From Prevotellaceae bacterium UBA1075 (lineage in GTDB: Bacteria; Bacteroidota; Bacteroidia; Bacteroidales; Bacteroidaceae), in NCBI GenBank assembly GCA_002316015.1, contig DCCS01000038.1, positions 1 to 13,580 of the forward strand: a DNA stretch of 13,580 bases, in the 5' to 3' direction. Position 1 is the first letter of the stretch, and every line of letters begins with the position of its first letter. Shown piece by piece: positions 1 to 6,441 of the stretch. A program made the translations under genes and the position numbers. The notes under the pieces were generated by a model that saw nothing but the letters and a program-made list of their open reading frames with translations, was not told where the DNA came from and made no database searches.

Positions 1-364
1 CTAATTTTGCTCACTTACTTATAGTAAACCAATTTATAAAAACCATACACGGCTGGGGAACTAAACGTTCCGTCAGCGAATTAAATGTTTGTAAAGTCAC
101 CATTCCCGACAACGAAATGCTTGACTTCACAAAACTTACGAGCGTGAACAGCGAACGCACCATGGCACTGCCGCCAGAGCGTTGCCACTTCAAAAGCGGT
201 GACTTGGTTAGAGTGACGGACGGAGCATTTACAGGGGGGGGTACCGGAAAAGCAGGCAGGGCCGCAGGACATCAGCGCGTGTTTGTAGTTCTTGCAGAGA
301 TGTTTGCAATGTGGCAACGGCTTATATACCGAACGACTTTATGCCGAACATGGAAACTTGCTAA
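1..364 (+). pseudogene. NusG/UpxY-like transcription antiterminator, 3' part, frameshifted
   Basis: The frame starting at base 3 is open from the window edge and reads like the end of the NGN region and the KOW region of a NusG paralogue: a segment IPDNEMLDFTKL, then FKSGDLVRVTDGAFTG, then GHQRVFVVLA. After about base 296 the similarity moves to another frame, which reads DVCNVATAYIPNDF and stops at 362-364. One base lost or two gained near 297-298 explains this. UpxY-type proteins in Bacteroidales antiterminate long accessory operons such as capsule loci. The 5' end lies outside the window. A run of eight G (234-241) sits in the KOW loop, but the frame after it still gives family-like residues. 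The next gene starts 17 nt after the old stop, so this was probably the first gene of the operon. It could be a true pseudogene or a sequencing error. The family call is moderately sure. Confidence 0.6.
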
Positions 365-381
365 AATAACAGAAATTGATA

Positions 382-1239
382 ATGCAATATACAGAATTTA
401 TACATCCCGAAGATGCTGCTGCACTGAAGGCATTGAAGGCGATTCCCATGCTGTCGACTATCGTTAAGAAAGTGATGGACATAGGAGTTGAACAGTTGCA
501 GACGGGACTGAACATGGCTTCAAAGGTGAAACTCTCCCCCACGCAATTGCCACGGCTCTACAACATTCTGCCTCCCATCTGTGAGCGATTGGAAATCAAA
601 GAGCCTGAATTTTATCTGGAGATGAACCCCGCGCCCAACGCCTATGCCTTTGGCGATACGCAGACAGCCGTAACCATTACCTCCGCATTGGTGGACATGA
701 TGTCGGAGGACGAGTTGATTGGTGTGGTGGCACATGAGTGCGGGCATATCGCCTGCCGCCACATGCTCTACCACACTTTGGCGCAAGTGATAGCCAATGC
801 TTCGGGCGTGTTCGAGACATTGGCAAAGCTTGCTGTGCCCATCCATTATGCCTTGATGTATTGGCAACGCAAGAGCGAGTTGAGTTGCGACCGTGCTGCA
901 GCGTATATCGTTGGGCCAAAGGCTACGGCATCGATGTTGGCACGGCTGGCTGGCGGGCCGAAGGCAATCACTTCAGAACTTAATCTCGAAGAACTTGCCG
1001 AGCAAGCCGACCTTTATGACGCTTTCTGCAAGAACGGATTGTGGAACAAGACGCTGCAGACCTATGCCGTGATGGATCAAGACCATCCTTTTACATCTGT
1101 TCGTGTCAGAGAGATGTTGAAATGGGTAGAGAGCGAGGATTATCAGAACATGATCAAGAACAATCCCGTATGCCCTCATTGCCATAAGGCGATAGATGCA
1201 TCATGGAAGTTCTGCCAGCATTGCGGACATAAACTATAA
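382..1239 (+). CDS. M48-family zinc metallopeptidase with C-terminal zinc ribbon
   Basis: A predicted zinc endopeptidase of 285 residues. The HExxH motif is HECGH at 118-122 (His118, Glu119, His122). The third ligand is probably Glu166 in SELSCDRAA, a variant of the M48 ExxxD motif, with Asp170. The N-terminal 110 residues resemble the pre-domain of HtpX/Oma1-like peptidases. There is no clear signal peptide, and only a moderately hydrophobic stretch near 145-160, so it is probably cytoplasmic or peripherally membrane bound. The C-terminus is a CxxC-x10-CxxC zinc ribbon (Cys264, 267, 278, 281), which is not part of a plain M48 protease. ATG 382 was preferred over TTG 376, two codons upstream. 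The downstream gene starts 18 nt after the stop and ends in the same zinc ribbon, suggesting that the two proteins work together or bind the same partner. The substrate is unknown. Confidence 0.85.
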   Translation: MQYTEFIHPEDAAALKALKAIPMLSTIVKKVMDIGVEQLQTGLNMASKVKLSPTQLPRLYNILPPICERLEIKEPEFYLEMNPAPNAYAFGDTQTAVTITSALVDMMSEDELIGVVAHECGHIACRHMLYHTLAQVIANASGVFETLAKLAVPIHYALMYWQRKSELSCDRAAAYIVGPKATASMLARLAGGPKAITSELNLEELAEQADLYDAFCKNGLWNKTLQTYAVMDQDHPFTSVRVREMLKWVESEDYQNMIKNNPVCPHCHKAIDASWKFCQHCGHKL

Positions 1240-1257
1240 AACATAAAATATCTGAAT

Positions 1258-1944
1258 ATGAGTATACCTGCAGGAGTATTGGGCAAAGCATTACAAGAGC
1301 TCGACCGCTCGATGCGCAATTCGCTCGACGGAACAAAGATTGAACAGATTAAGAACACCATTGGCGATTATGCCATAGCTGCAGCTGTGGCAAGTGGTGT
1401 GGCAGGCGTCGCTCCTGGATTTGCAGGAGTGGCTGCGGCATTGACCCAAGCAGGTTTCGTATGGGCAACATACGTGAAGATCAACAAGACGCTCGGCATA
1501 TCCATGTCGGAGCATACGGCAAAATTCATCGGCTCTGCCATCGTCACAAACTTGATAACAAGTGCTGGGGCTTTTGTCGCTGTACTCATTGGTTCGTCAG
1601 TCGTTTCCATTATCCCTGGTGGCCAAGTCGTTTCTGTAGCCATGAATGCTGCCCTTGGTTATATCATTGTATATGTCTCTGCTATCATCTACCTTAAACT
1701 CATTACCCGAATGATGCAGCCAGACGGCACGCTAAAGGTTTCGGAGTCGGATGATACCAAGCACATTATCCGCGACATCATCAAAGAATCAAATATCAAG
1801 GATATGGTGAAAGAGGGCAAAGCCGCCTACAAGCAAGCAAAGAAAGATGGCAGCTTCGACAAGGCAAAGAAATGCCCGAAATGCGGAGCAGAAGTGAAGG
1901 ATGGGCAGAAGTTTTGCTCGGAGTGTGGGCATTCTTTAACGTAA
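1258..1944 (+). CDS. Hydrophobic membrane protein with C-terminal zinc ribbon (DUF697/YcjF-like core possible)
   Basis: A protein of 228 residues. A charged N-terminal helix (about 9-34) is followed by Ala/Gly/Val-rich hydrophobic stretches at about 38-73, 91-119 and 124-149, the middle two separated by IPGGQ. The order Gly-rich helix, Pro-Gly-Gly turn, NAALGY helix recalls the DUF697/YcjF type of membrane domain that accompanies GTPases, but this is only a resemblance by eye. A Lys-rich linker (about 165-203) leads to a zinc ribbon with Cys206, Cys209, Cys220 and Cys223, the same CxxC-x10-CxxC spacing as in the upstream M48 peptidase. The gene lies 18 nt after that peptidase and 16 nt before the TIR gene, so all three are probably co-transcribed. 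The protein may be a membrane anchor or substrate for the peptidase. No enzymatic motif is visible. Confidence 0.7.
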   Translation: MSIPAGVLGKALQELDRSMRNSLDGTKIEQIKNTIGDYAIAAAVASGVAGVAPGFAGVAAALTQAGFVWATYVKINKTLGISMSEHTAKFIGSAIVTNLITSAGAFVAVLIGSSVVSIIPGGQVVSVAMNAALGYIIVYVSAIIYLKLITRMMQPDGTLKVSESDDTKHIIRDIIKESNIKDMVKEGKAAYKQAKKDGSFDKAKKCPKCGAEVKDGQKFCSECGHSLT

Positions 1945-1960
1945 AATTCTCAGCATACGT

Positions 1961-3397
1961 ATGCAATACAAAGCTTTTATAAGTTATCGAAGAAATTCTT
2001 CCGTAAATGCCTATTATATATTAAAGGGCATTATGGATAATAGTGGCTATTTGAAAGATGATATATTCTTGGATGAGCAAAGCATTGGTCCCGAATATTT
2101 TGATAAAAAAATTAAATATGCTATAGAAAATTCAAATTGCTTAGTGCTCTTGGTCACAAAAAACTGTTTTGTTGCAAAGGGAGAAGAGGATTGGTTCCTT
2201 AAAGAAATCAAAACGGCTTTGGAAAACAAGAAAACTATTATTCCAGTTCTTTTTGATGGGATAAAGACAATCAGCGATGTTCTTCCATCAGGCCAATTGG
2301 AGGAGTTATTCAAAAAAGAAGAAATATCTAATTTGACAAGATTCCAATGTGTTCAGTTTAGTCAAGAATACCCTACGGAATCAATAAAGAAACTTGTTAG
2401 TTTTATCGAAAAGAAAGAAAAAGAAAAGGAATCTCGTTTTGAAAAGATCAAAAAATGGAGTAAGTGCATTTCGTTCATTGTCGCATTTTTTATTCTGTTT
2501 TTCACATTGTGTTTTGGCATAGGTTTTATGTGGGGGTATATTACTTCACCTACGGCAACGAACGATGTTATTGCTGATAACACAGTGATTGTCGACAAGA
2601 CTTTGCTCTTTAACTATGCTGGACTTAAAGCTACATACAACTTAGAAACAGACAAAATAGACATAGAAGATGTTGATGTCCATAAAGAAATACCGAAGCT
2701 GGGGCGCTCGGAAATCCTTTTAAGCTCCTTTACATTTTCAGGCATTTATTCAATAACAGAGCGCAATCTTTATTCGCTAAAATATCTGAGATTCTTAAAA
2801 AATGGTTCCAAGCCAGCAAAGATAGCATTGGTATGCGTTGGCGCAGCAATGTGTTTGGGATCTGTTTGCGGCTTTTCTGAAGGTAGTTATTTTGGAAAGA
2901 CGCTGAAACAGCAAGATGCAGTTCTGGCATTATACCCCAAACTGAAGAGCAAAAGTTCTTGGTTGCCGGCCATTTCGAACAACAGATTATTGATGCTTAT
3001 ATACAAGAAAAACTTAATTGCGAACACCAAAGGATATTTAATTATAGTTTCACCAATAGACTCTGTGTGCATAGCATACCAAAAAGGATTAATTCAGCCA
3101 TGTGTGCTCCTTGAATATAACAATTGGAATATTAAGAATGGAACATTTAATTCTTTGACTGTTGAAATTGACAAATGCAGAAAGGAAGTAAAAACTGCAG
3201 CGTTTCTGAATGTGCAAGACATGCATGTCTTTAGATGTACTTTTCCTTCTGGTACAGTAGGCATGAATGTAAAACCTATAGATGTGAATTTCAATGATTT
3301 ACATAAAACAGTCACTAATAAATATGAAGAATGGAAATTGCAAACGTTAGAAATTTATGACAGACCAAGAAATAATATCATCCCTCATCGCCCATGA
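1961..3397 (+). CDS. TIR-domain protein with transmembrane segment
   Basis: A protein of 478 residues. Residues 1-150 form a TIR domain: strand A box YKAFISYRRN (3-12), the FLDEQSIGPEYF box (36-47), a hydrophobic CLVLLVT strand, then DWFLKEI with Trp78 and Glu82. Glu82 is in the position of the catalytic Glu of NAD-cleaving TIR domains, so NADase activity is possible. A Lys/Glu-rich helix (150-168) precedes a strong membrane segment (169-193). The remaining 285 residues are unrecognised and include a second hydrophobic stretch (288-304). The topology therefore places the TIR domain in the cytoplasm if the first segment spans the membrane outward. The gene is markedly AT-rich and Lys/Asn/Ile-rich compared with both neighbours, suggesting a separate origin. 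Its last 13 codons (from Tyr466) are read out of frame through a duplicated sigma-factor start, so the present C-terminus was probably created by that rearrangement. Confidence 0.85.
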   Translation: MQYKAFISYRRNSSVNAYYILKGIMDNSGYLKDDIFLDEQSIGPEYFDKKIKYAIENSNCLVLLVTKNCFVAKGEEDWFLKEIKTALENKKTIIPVLFDGIKTISDVLPSGQLEELFKKEEISNLTRFQCVQFSQEYPTESIKKLVSFIEKKEKEKESRFEKIKKWSKCISFIVAFFILFFTLCFGIGFMWGYITSPTATNDVIADNTVIVDKTLLFNYAGLKATYNLETDKIDIEDVDVHKEIPKLGRSEILLSSFTFSGIYSITERNLYSLKYLRFLKNGSKPAKIALVCVGAAMCLGSVCGFSEGSYFGKTLKQQDAVLALYPKLKSKSSWLPAISNNRLLMLIYKKNLIANTKGYLIIVSPIDSVCIAYQKGLIQPCVLLEYNNWNIKNGTFNSLTVEIDKCRKEVKTAAFLNVQDMHVFRCTFPSGTVGMNVKPIDVNFNDLHKTVTNKYEEWKLQTLEIYDRPRNNIIPHRP

Positions 3398-3436
3398 CCC
3401 TAAGGTCACGGCACAATTCTTTTTCAAGGATTGCCG
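3355..3436 (+). repeat. 82-nt direct repeat, left copy
   Basis: These 82 bases match 4905-4986 with two mismatches (C/G in the GTCACG/GTGACG codons and T/C in the Phe codons). The repeat begins at TTATGACAG, which includes the sigma-factor start codon, and ends at TTGCCG. The match is abrupt on the left, because the bases before TTATG differ. On the right it fades into weaker similarity for about 50 more bases. Left and right copies flank the ATPase gene and its promoter. Confidence 0.95.
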
Positions 3437-3488
3437 TCTGCTGTGCCCAACGTCATCAGGCAAAAATTCGGGAAAACGGATGTTATGA
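3357..3488 (+). pseudogene. Truncated 5' fragment of a sigma-70/ECF-like factor gene
   Basis: The frame begins with the same residues as the intact sigma factor at 4907 (MTDQEIISSL through FFFKDCR, 27 residues). It then runs out of frame and stops at 3486-3488. If one base is restored near 3448, the other frame continues NVIRQKFGKTDVM, which lines up with the SVIRGVFGTQIVD of the intact protein at clearly lower identity. Thus the first 82 bases are nearly identical to the intact gene, but the following stretch is a diverged paralogue. The fragment overlaps the last 41 bases of the TIR gene. It lacks regions 2.4 and 4, so it cannot encode a working sigma factor. It may still act as a leader or a recombination target. 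Confidence 0.85.
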
Positions 3489-3509
3489 TAAAGCATGAAA
3501 TTTGTTGTA

Positions 3510-3529
3510 TTATCGTTTATATCCGATAA
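3510..3529 (+). promoter_or_regulatory. Inverted-repeat operator 1 (TTATCG-N8-CGATAA)
   Basis: The core TATCG-TTTATATC-CGATA occupies 3511-3528. The 5-nt arms separated by 8 nt have the same architecture as the E. coli HipB operator (TATCC-N8-GGATA), with one base changed per arm. A HipB/Xre-like repressor is therefore a reasonable but unproved binder. No such regulator gene lies in the window, so it would act in trans. Confidence 0.65.
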
Positions 3530-3540
3530 AACTATTATTA

Positions 3541-3564
3541 TTTTATCGTTTATATCCGATAAAA
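3541..3564 (+). promoter_or_regulatory. Inverted-repeat operator 2 (TTTTATCG-N8-CGATAAAA)
   Basis: An exact second copy of the 18-nt core (3544-3561), here with longer perfect arms TTTT...AAAA. Its centre is 33 nt from the centre of operator 1, about three helical turns, so two dimers would sit on the same face of the DNA. It lies 3 nt upstream of the TAnnTTTG element at 3568 and covers the place where a -33 element would be, which suggests repression. Confidence 0.7.
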
Positions 3565-3567
3565 CAT

Positions 3568-3575
3568 TATCTTTG
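3568..3575 (+). promoter_or_regulatory. Bacteroidales -7 promoter element (TATCTTTG)
   Basis: TATCTTTG fits the Bacteroidetes -7 consensus TAnnTTTG exactly. No good TTTG -33 element is present 19-21 nt upstream; that space is filled by operator 2. Transcription would start near 3582, giving a leader of about 45 nt before the ATPase start at 3626. The promoter probably drives the ATPase and could also feed the sigma factor and following genes. Confidence 0.6.
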
Positions 3576-3625
3576 CAAAGTGTTTCCCATAGCACACAGA
3601 TGGGAATAAAGAAAGGAAACTGAAT

Positions 3626-4903
3626 ATGACGAAAGATTTGATAAAGATAATGATTGCCGAATACCAGCAGTTTGTAACGCAAGTAGAACTGGTGGAGCGT
3701 GATGTGGACTTCATGGATAGTCAAAACTATGTGTTGGTGGGACTAAGGCATTCCGGAAAGTCGTATCTGATGTACCAACGCATAGCAGAATTGATAAGGC
3801 AAGGACACAAGGCTGAAGAAATTCTCTTCTTCAATTTTGAGGACGACCGCATAGACTCACTTGACGTCAGCGACCTCGACTTGATAAAGACATGCTATGA
3901 GGAGATGTACGACTGCCGCCCAATATTCTTTTTGGACGAGATACAGTTGGTGGACAAATGGGAGAAATTCGCCCGCCGATTGGCGGACCAAAAGTATAGA
4001 ATGTACATCACAGGCAGCAATGCCAAAATGCTAAGCAGCGAAATTGCCACGACGCTCGGTGGAAGATACATGATACAGGAAGTCTTTCCATTTTCATTCA
4101 CAGAATACTTGAATGCCAACGGAGTTCGCATGAATGAGAAGAATGCTCTTTACAAGAGCAGTAAAGAGATAACAAGACTGGCAGAATTGTATTTCCAACA
4201 CGGAGGATTGCCAGAAACGGCAACGATGAAGAACCCGCGCCAATGGATAAGCAGCCTGTTTAACAGAATATTCTTCGGTGATCTGATAGCAAGATACAAA
4301 ATCCGCAACGATTTCGCATTGCGCATCATGATACGCAAATTGGCTGAAAGCGTGAAACTGCCACAGTCGTACAACCGTATCGCAAGCATCGTAAGCAGCA
4401 CTGGCAGGAAAATAAGTACAGATGCCGTGATAGACTATATCGGCCACATGAAAGACTCATGGCTTATCCTTCCGTTTGAAAACCTATACGGCAAACTGCA
4501 GGACAAAGGGTCGAACCGCAAATATTACTTCATAGACAACGGTCTGCTCCATCTCTTTCTTGTAGACGCCAATACTTCATTGCTTGAAAACATGGTGGCA
4601 ATAAGTCTGAGACGCAAATATGGGGAATACTGCTACTTCTGGAACAGTAAAAACGCCGAGGTTGACTTTGTTGTGCCTGACGATAATATTGCTATCCAGG
4701 TGTCTTATTCGATGGAAAACCCAGACACGGCAAAACGTGAGATTGACGGACTGTTGAAACTTGCCAGTGTACAACACTTGGAAAAGATGGTTGTCGTAAC
4801 TAAAGATGAAGAAAAGACAATAGAACAAGATGGATACACCATAGAATTACAACCCTTATGGAAATGGCTGCTGGCTATGTCCAGCCAATGTTTAAACATA
4901 TAG
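3626..4903 (+). CDS. AAA-type ATPase of the AAA_14/DUF4143 family
   Basis: A protein of 425 residues, normal for this family. Walker A is GLRHSGKS at 39-46. Walker B is FFLDE at 101-105. A sensor-like ITGSNAKML follows, then GGRYMIQEVFPFSFTEYL, which is typical of this ATPase group. The C-terminal DUF4143 part contains FIDNGLLHLF and FWNSKNAEVDFVV; the last resembles the core of a PD-(D/E)xK nuclease-like fold. No membrane segment is visible. Members are common in Bacteroidetes and archaea, usually as orphan genes of unknown role, sometimes linked to toxin-antitoxin-like control. Here the gene has its own promoter and twin operators and sits between two copies of the sigma-gene start, so it looks like a separate cassette inserted in the locus. 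The start at ATG 3626 follows an A/G-rich stretch. The family call is firm; the function is unknown. Confidence 0.9.
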   Translation: MTKDLIKIMIAEYQQFVTQVELVERDVDFMDSQNYVLVGLRHSGKSYLMYQRIAELIRQGHKAEEILFFNFEDDRIDSLDVSDLDLIKTCYEEMYDCRPIFFLDEIQLVDKWEKFARRLADQKYRMYITGSNAKMLSSEIATTLGGRYMIQEVFPFSFTEYLNANGVRMNEKNALYKSSKEITRLAELYFQHGGLPETATMKNPRQWISSLFNRIFFGDLIARYKIRNDFALRIMIRKLAESVKLPQSYNRIASIVSSTGRKISTDAVIDYIGHMKDSWLILPFENLYGKLQDKGSNRKYYFIDNGLLHLFLVDANTSLLENMVAISLRRKYGEYCYFWNSKNAEVDFVVPDDNIAIQVSYSMENPDTAKREIDGLLKLASVQHLEKMVVVTKDEEKTIEQDGYTIELQPLWKWLLAMSSQCLNI

Positions 4904-4904
4904 A

Positions 4905-4986
4905 TTATGACAGACCAAGAAATAATATCATCCCTCATCGCCCATGACCCTAAGGTGACGGCACAATTCTTCTTCAAGGATTGCCG
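4905..4986 (+). repeat. 82-nt direct repeat, right copy
   Basis: The right copy of the repeat at 3355-3436. It starts two bases before the ATG of the intact sigma-factor gene and covers its first 26-27 codons. Because this copy is complete and in frame, the downstream gene keeps an intact 5' end after the cassette between the repeats was gained. Confidence 0.95.
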
Positions 4987-5467
4987 CCCGTTGTTCCTCA
5001 GCGTCATCAGGGGAGTGTTCGGGACACAGATAGTTGATTACAACGAGATAATCAGCGAATTGTATATACTCCTTATGGAGAACGACGCAAAGAGGTTGCG
5101 CTCGTTTAAGTTTAAAAGTACGCTCTACCAGTGGCTAAAGACCACCGCCACAAATCATTGCCTGCTGCTGAAAAGCAAGGCGAAAGTGATAGATAACGAG
5201 AGCCAAGAACCTCTTAACAATAGTCATCGTGAACTTTCGTTGGCAGAAAACTCACAGGCACGAATGGATATGGAGACTTTATTAAGACAGATGAAGAACC
5301 AACGTTACGCCTTGGTAATACGTCTGCTGATGATAGAAGACAAGACGTCCGAAGAGGTGGCACGGCAGCTGTGTGTTACCATGGACAATCTCTATAACAT
5401 CAAGCGCAGGGCTATGCTGGCCCTCACCGAAGTTGCACTTAAAGACAAAAAGCATTATGAACGATAA
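4907..5467 (+). CDS. Sigma-70 family (ECF-like) RNA polymerase sigma factor
   Basis: A protein of 186 residues, the size of an ECF sigma factor. Residues 10-95 fit region 2: the helix around DYNEIISELYILLMEN is followed by STLYQWLKTTATNHC (71-85), a typical region 2.3/2.4 pattern. A linker rich in Asn/Ser/Glu (about 98-122) leads to region 4 with a helix-turn-helix at about 145-178 (KTSEEVARQLCVTMDNLYNI). The start is 3 nt after the ATPase stop. The stop overlaps the next gene by 11 nt, so translation is probably coupled to the protein that carries an anti-sigma-like N-terminus. That arrangement suggests the sigma factor is held or released by its neighbour. The first 27 codons are duplicated upstream of the ATPase. 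Confidence in the family is high; target promoters are unknown. Confidence 0.85.
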   Translation: MTDQEIISSLIAHDPKVTAQFFFKDCRPLFLSVIRGVFGTQIVDYNEIISELYILLMENDAKRLRSFKFKSTLYQWLKTTATNHCLLLKSKAKVIDNESQEPLNNSHRELSLAENSQARMDMETLLRQMKNQRYALVIRLLMIEDKTSEEVARQLCVTMDNLYNIKRRAMLALTEVALKDKKHYER

Positions 5468-6425
5468 GCATGTTATTATATCAGACGAACTGTTGTCTGC
5501 CTTCTTGGACGGCAACACGTCGGCAGAAGACACCATGCGTGTGTTGAAAACTGCTGAACAAGACAAAAACTTACAGGAAATCATCCGCATCGCAGGCGAA
5601 GTGGATGAAGACATGGCATCTCTGGTGCCTGTCGTAACAAAGCCTGTCCCCATGACTGCCATGGCTGCCAAGCAGAAGGAAAACTATCTTTGCGACATAG
5701 AGTGTGAGGAGTTCATCCTCCATCAGTTTGGCATAGAGACCACACACAAGACACTCCTCGACGAGGCCTACCGTAACTGTTGGTTAAAAGACAAAGGTAT
5801 GCCCCTATATAATATAGGTAGGCTCTTGGAGAAGAATAACTTATCCGTCAGCCGACGCTACGACTCTACCACAGAAGATATTGCCCGACTTTTAGCAAAT
5901 GGCAACCAGCTCATTGCCGTAATTGACAACACCCAATTACTACATGATGTAGCAGAGGACACCACACAGCCCAACCATGCCGTAGCCATCAGTTCTATTT
6001 CTATAGAGTCTGATGAAATAACACTCTTCAACCCTTACACGGAAGAGGAACTCACCACCTATCCACTTTCTTCATTCGTCAAGGCTTGGGCACAATCCAA
6101 CCACTATCTCGTTGTGGTGAACACCACTGACCGCTTCGTGTATGAGCCATATCCCATCCGCCTTGACGATGTGCAACTCGACGATGGACTCGCCGAACTG
6201 CAAGAGGCCATAGCCGAGAATGCTCACGAGATATGGGCAAAGGCACGCACCGACCAAGGCTGGACATATGGCCCGGAGCGTAACGACCAGAAGAAAGAGA
6301 CGCCCGACATGGTGCCATATTGCAACCTGCCTGAGAGCGAGAAACTGTATGATAGAGAAATGGCAATGCAGACGTTGAAATTGGTGAAGAAGCTGGGATT
6401 TGAGATAAGGAAGAAACAACCATAA
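5457..6425 (+). CDS. Anti-sigma-like / C39-like peptidase fold / RyR domain fusion
   Basis: A protein of 322 residues from ATG 5457, which overlaps the sigma-factor stop. Residues 8-46 (ISDELLSAFLDGNTSAED...) look like the N-terminal helices of anti-sigma factors, but without zinc ligands. Residues 75-222 resemble a C39-like papain-fold domain: a Cys pair at 79 and 83 at the head of a helix, NHAVAI with His174, and LFNP with Asn192 where many members have DP. Cys83, His174 and Asn192 could form a catalytic triad, but the oxyanion Gln is not obvious. Residues 241-320 form a clear RyR domain: AIAENAHEIWAKAR, GWTYGPERND, VPYCNLPESEKLYDRE and KLVKKLGFEI. No membrane segment or signal peptide is visible, so it is cytoplasmic. 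Inference: ligand binding by the RyR part could trigger the peptidase or release the sigma factor. The RyR call is strong, C39 likely, anti-sigma tentative. Confidence 0.8.
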   Translation: MNDKHVIISDELLSAFLDGNTSAEDTMRVLKTAEQDKNLQEIIRIAGEVDEDMASLVPVVTKPVPMTAMAAKQKENYLCDIECEEFILHQFGIETTHKTLLDEAYRNCWLKDKGMPLYNIGRLLEKNNLSVSRRYDSTTEDIARLLANGNQLIAVIDNTQLLHDVAEDTTQPNHAVAISSISIESDEITLFNPYTEEELTTYPLSSFVKAWAQSNHYLVVVNTTDRFVYEPYPIRLDDVQLDDGLAELQEAIAENAHEIWAKARTDQGWTYGPERNDQKKETPDMVPYCNLPESEKLYDREMAMQTLKLVKKLGFEIRKKQP

Positions 6426-6441
6426 AGGACAGACACGCAAG

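Noticed and set aside
234..241. Phase-variable switch at the G8 tract.
   Set aside because: The frame through the tract continues into family-like residues, and the actual break is about 55 bases further on. Changing the tract length alone would not restore the gene.
3481..3580. CRISPR-like or iteron repeats around the ATPase promoter.
   Set aside because: Only two copies exist, each is palindromic, and they abut a promoter element, so operators explain them better.
3626..4903. Transposase or integrase responsible for moving the ATPase cassette.
   Set aside because: The only gene between the repeats is the ATPase. No DDE, serine or tyrosine recombinase motif and no terminal inverted repeats are visible, so the mechanism of movement is left open.
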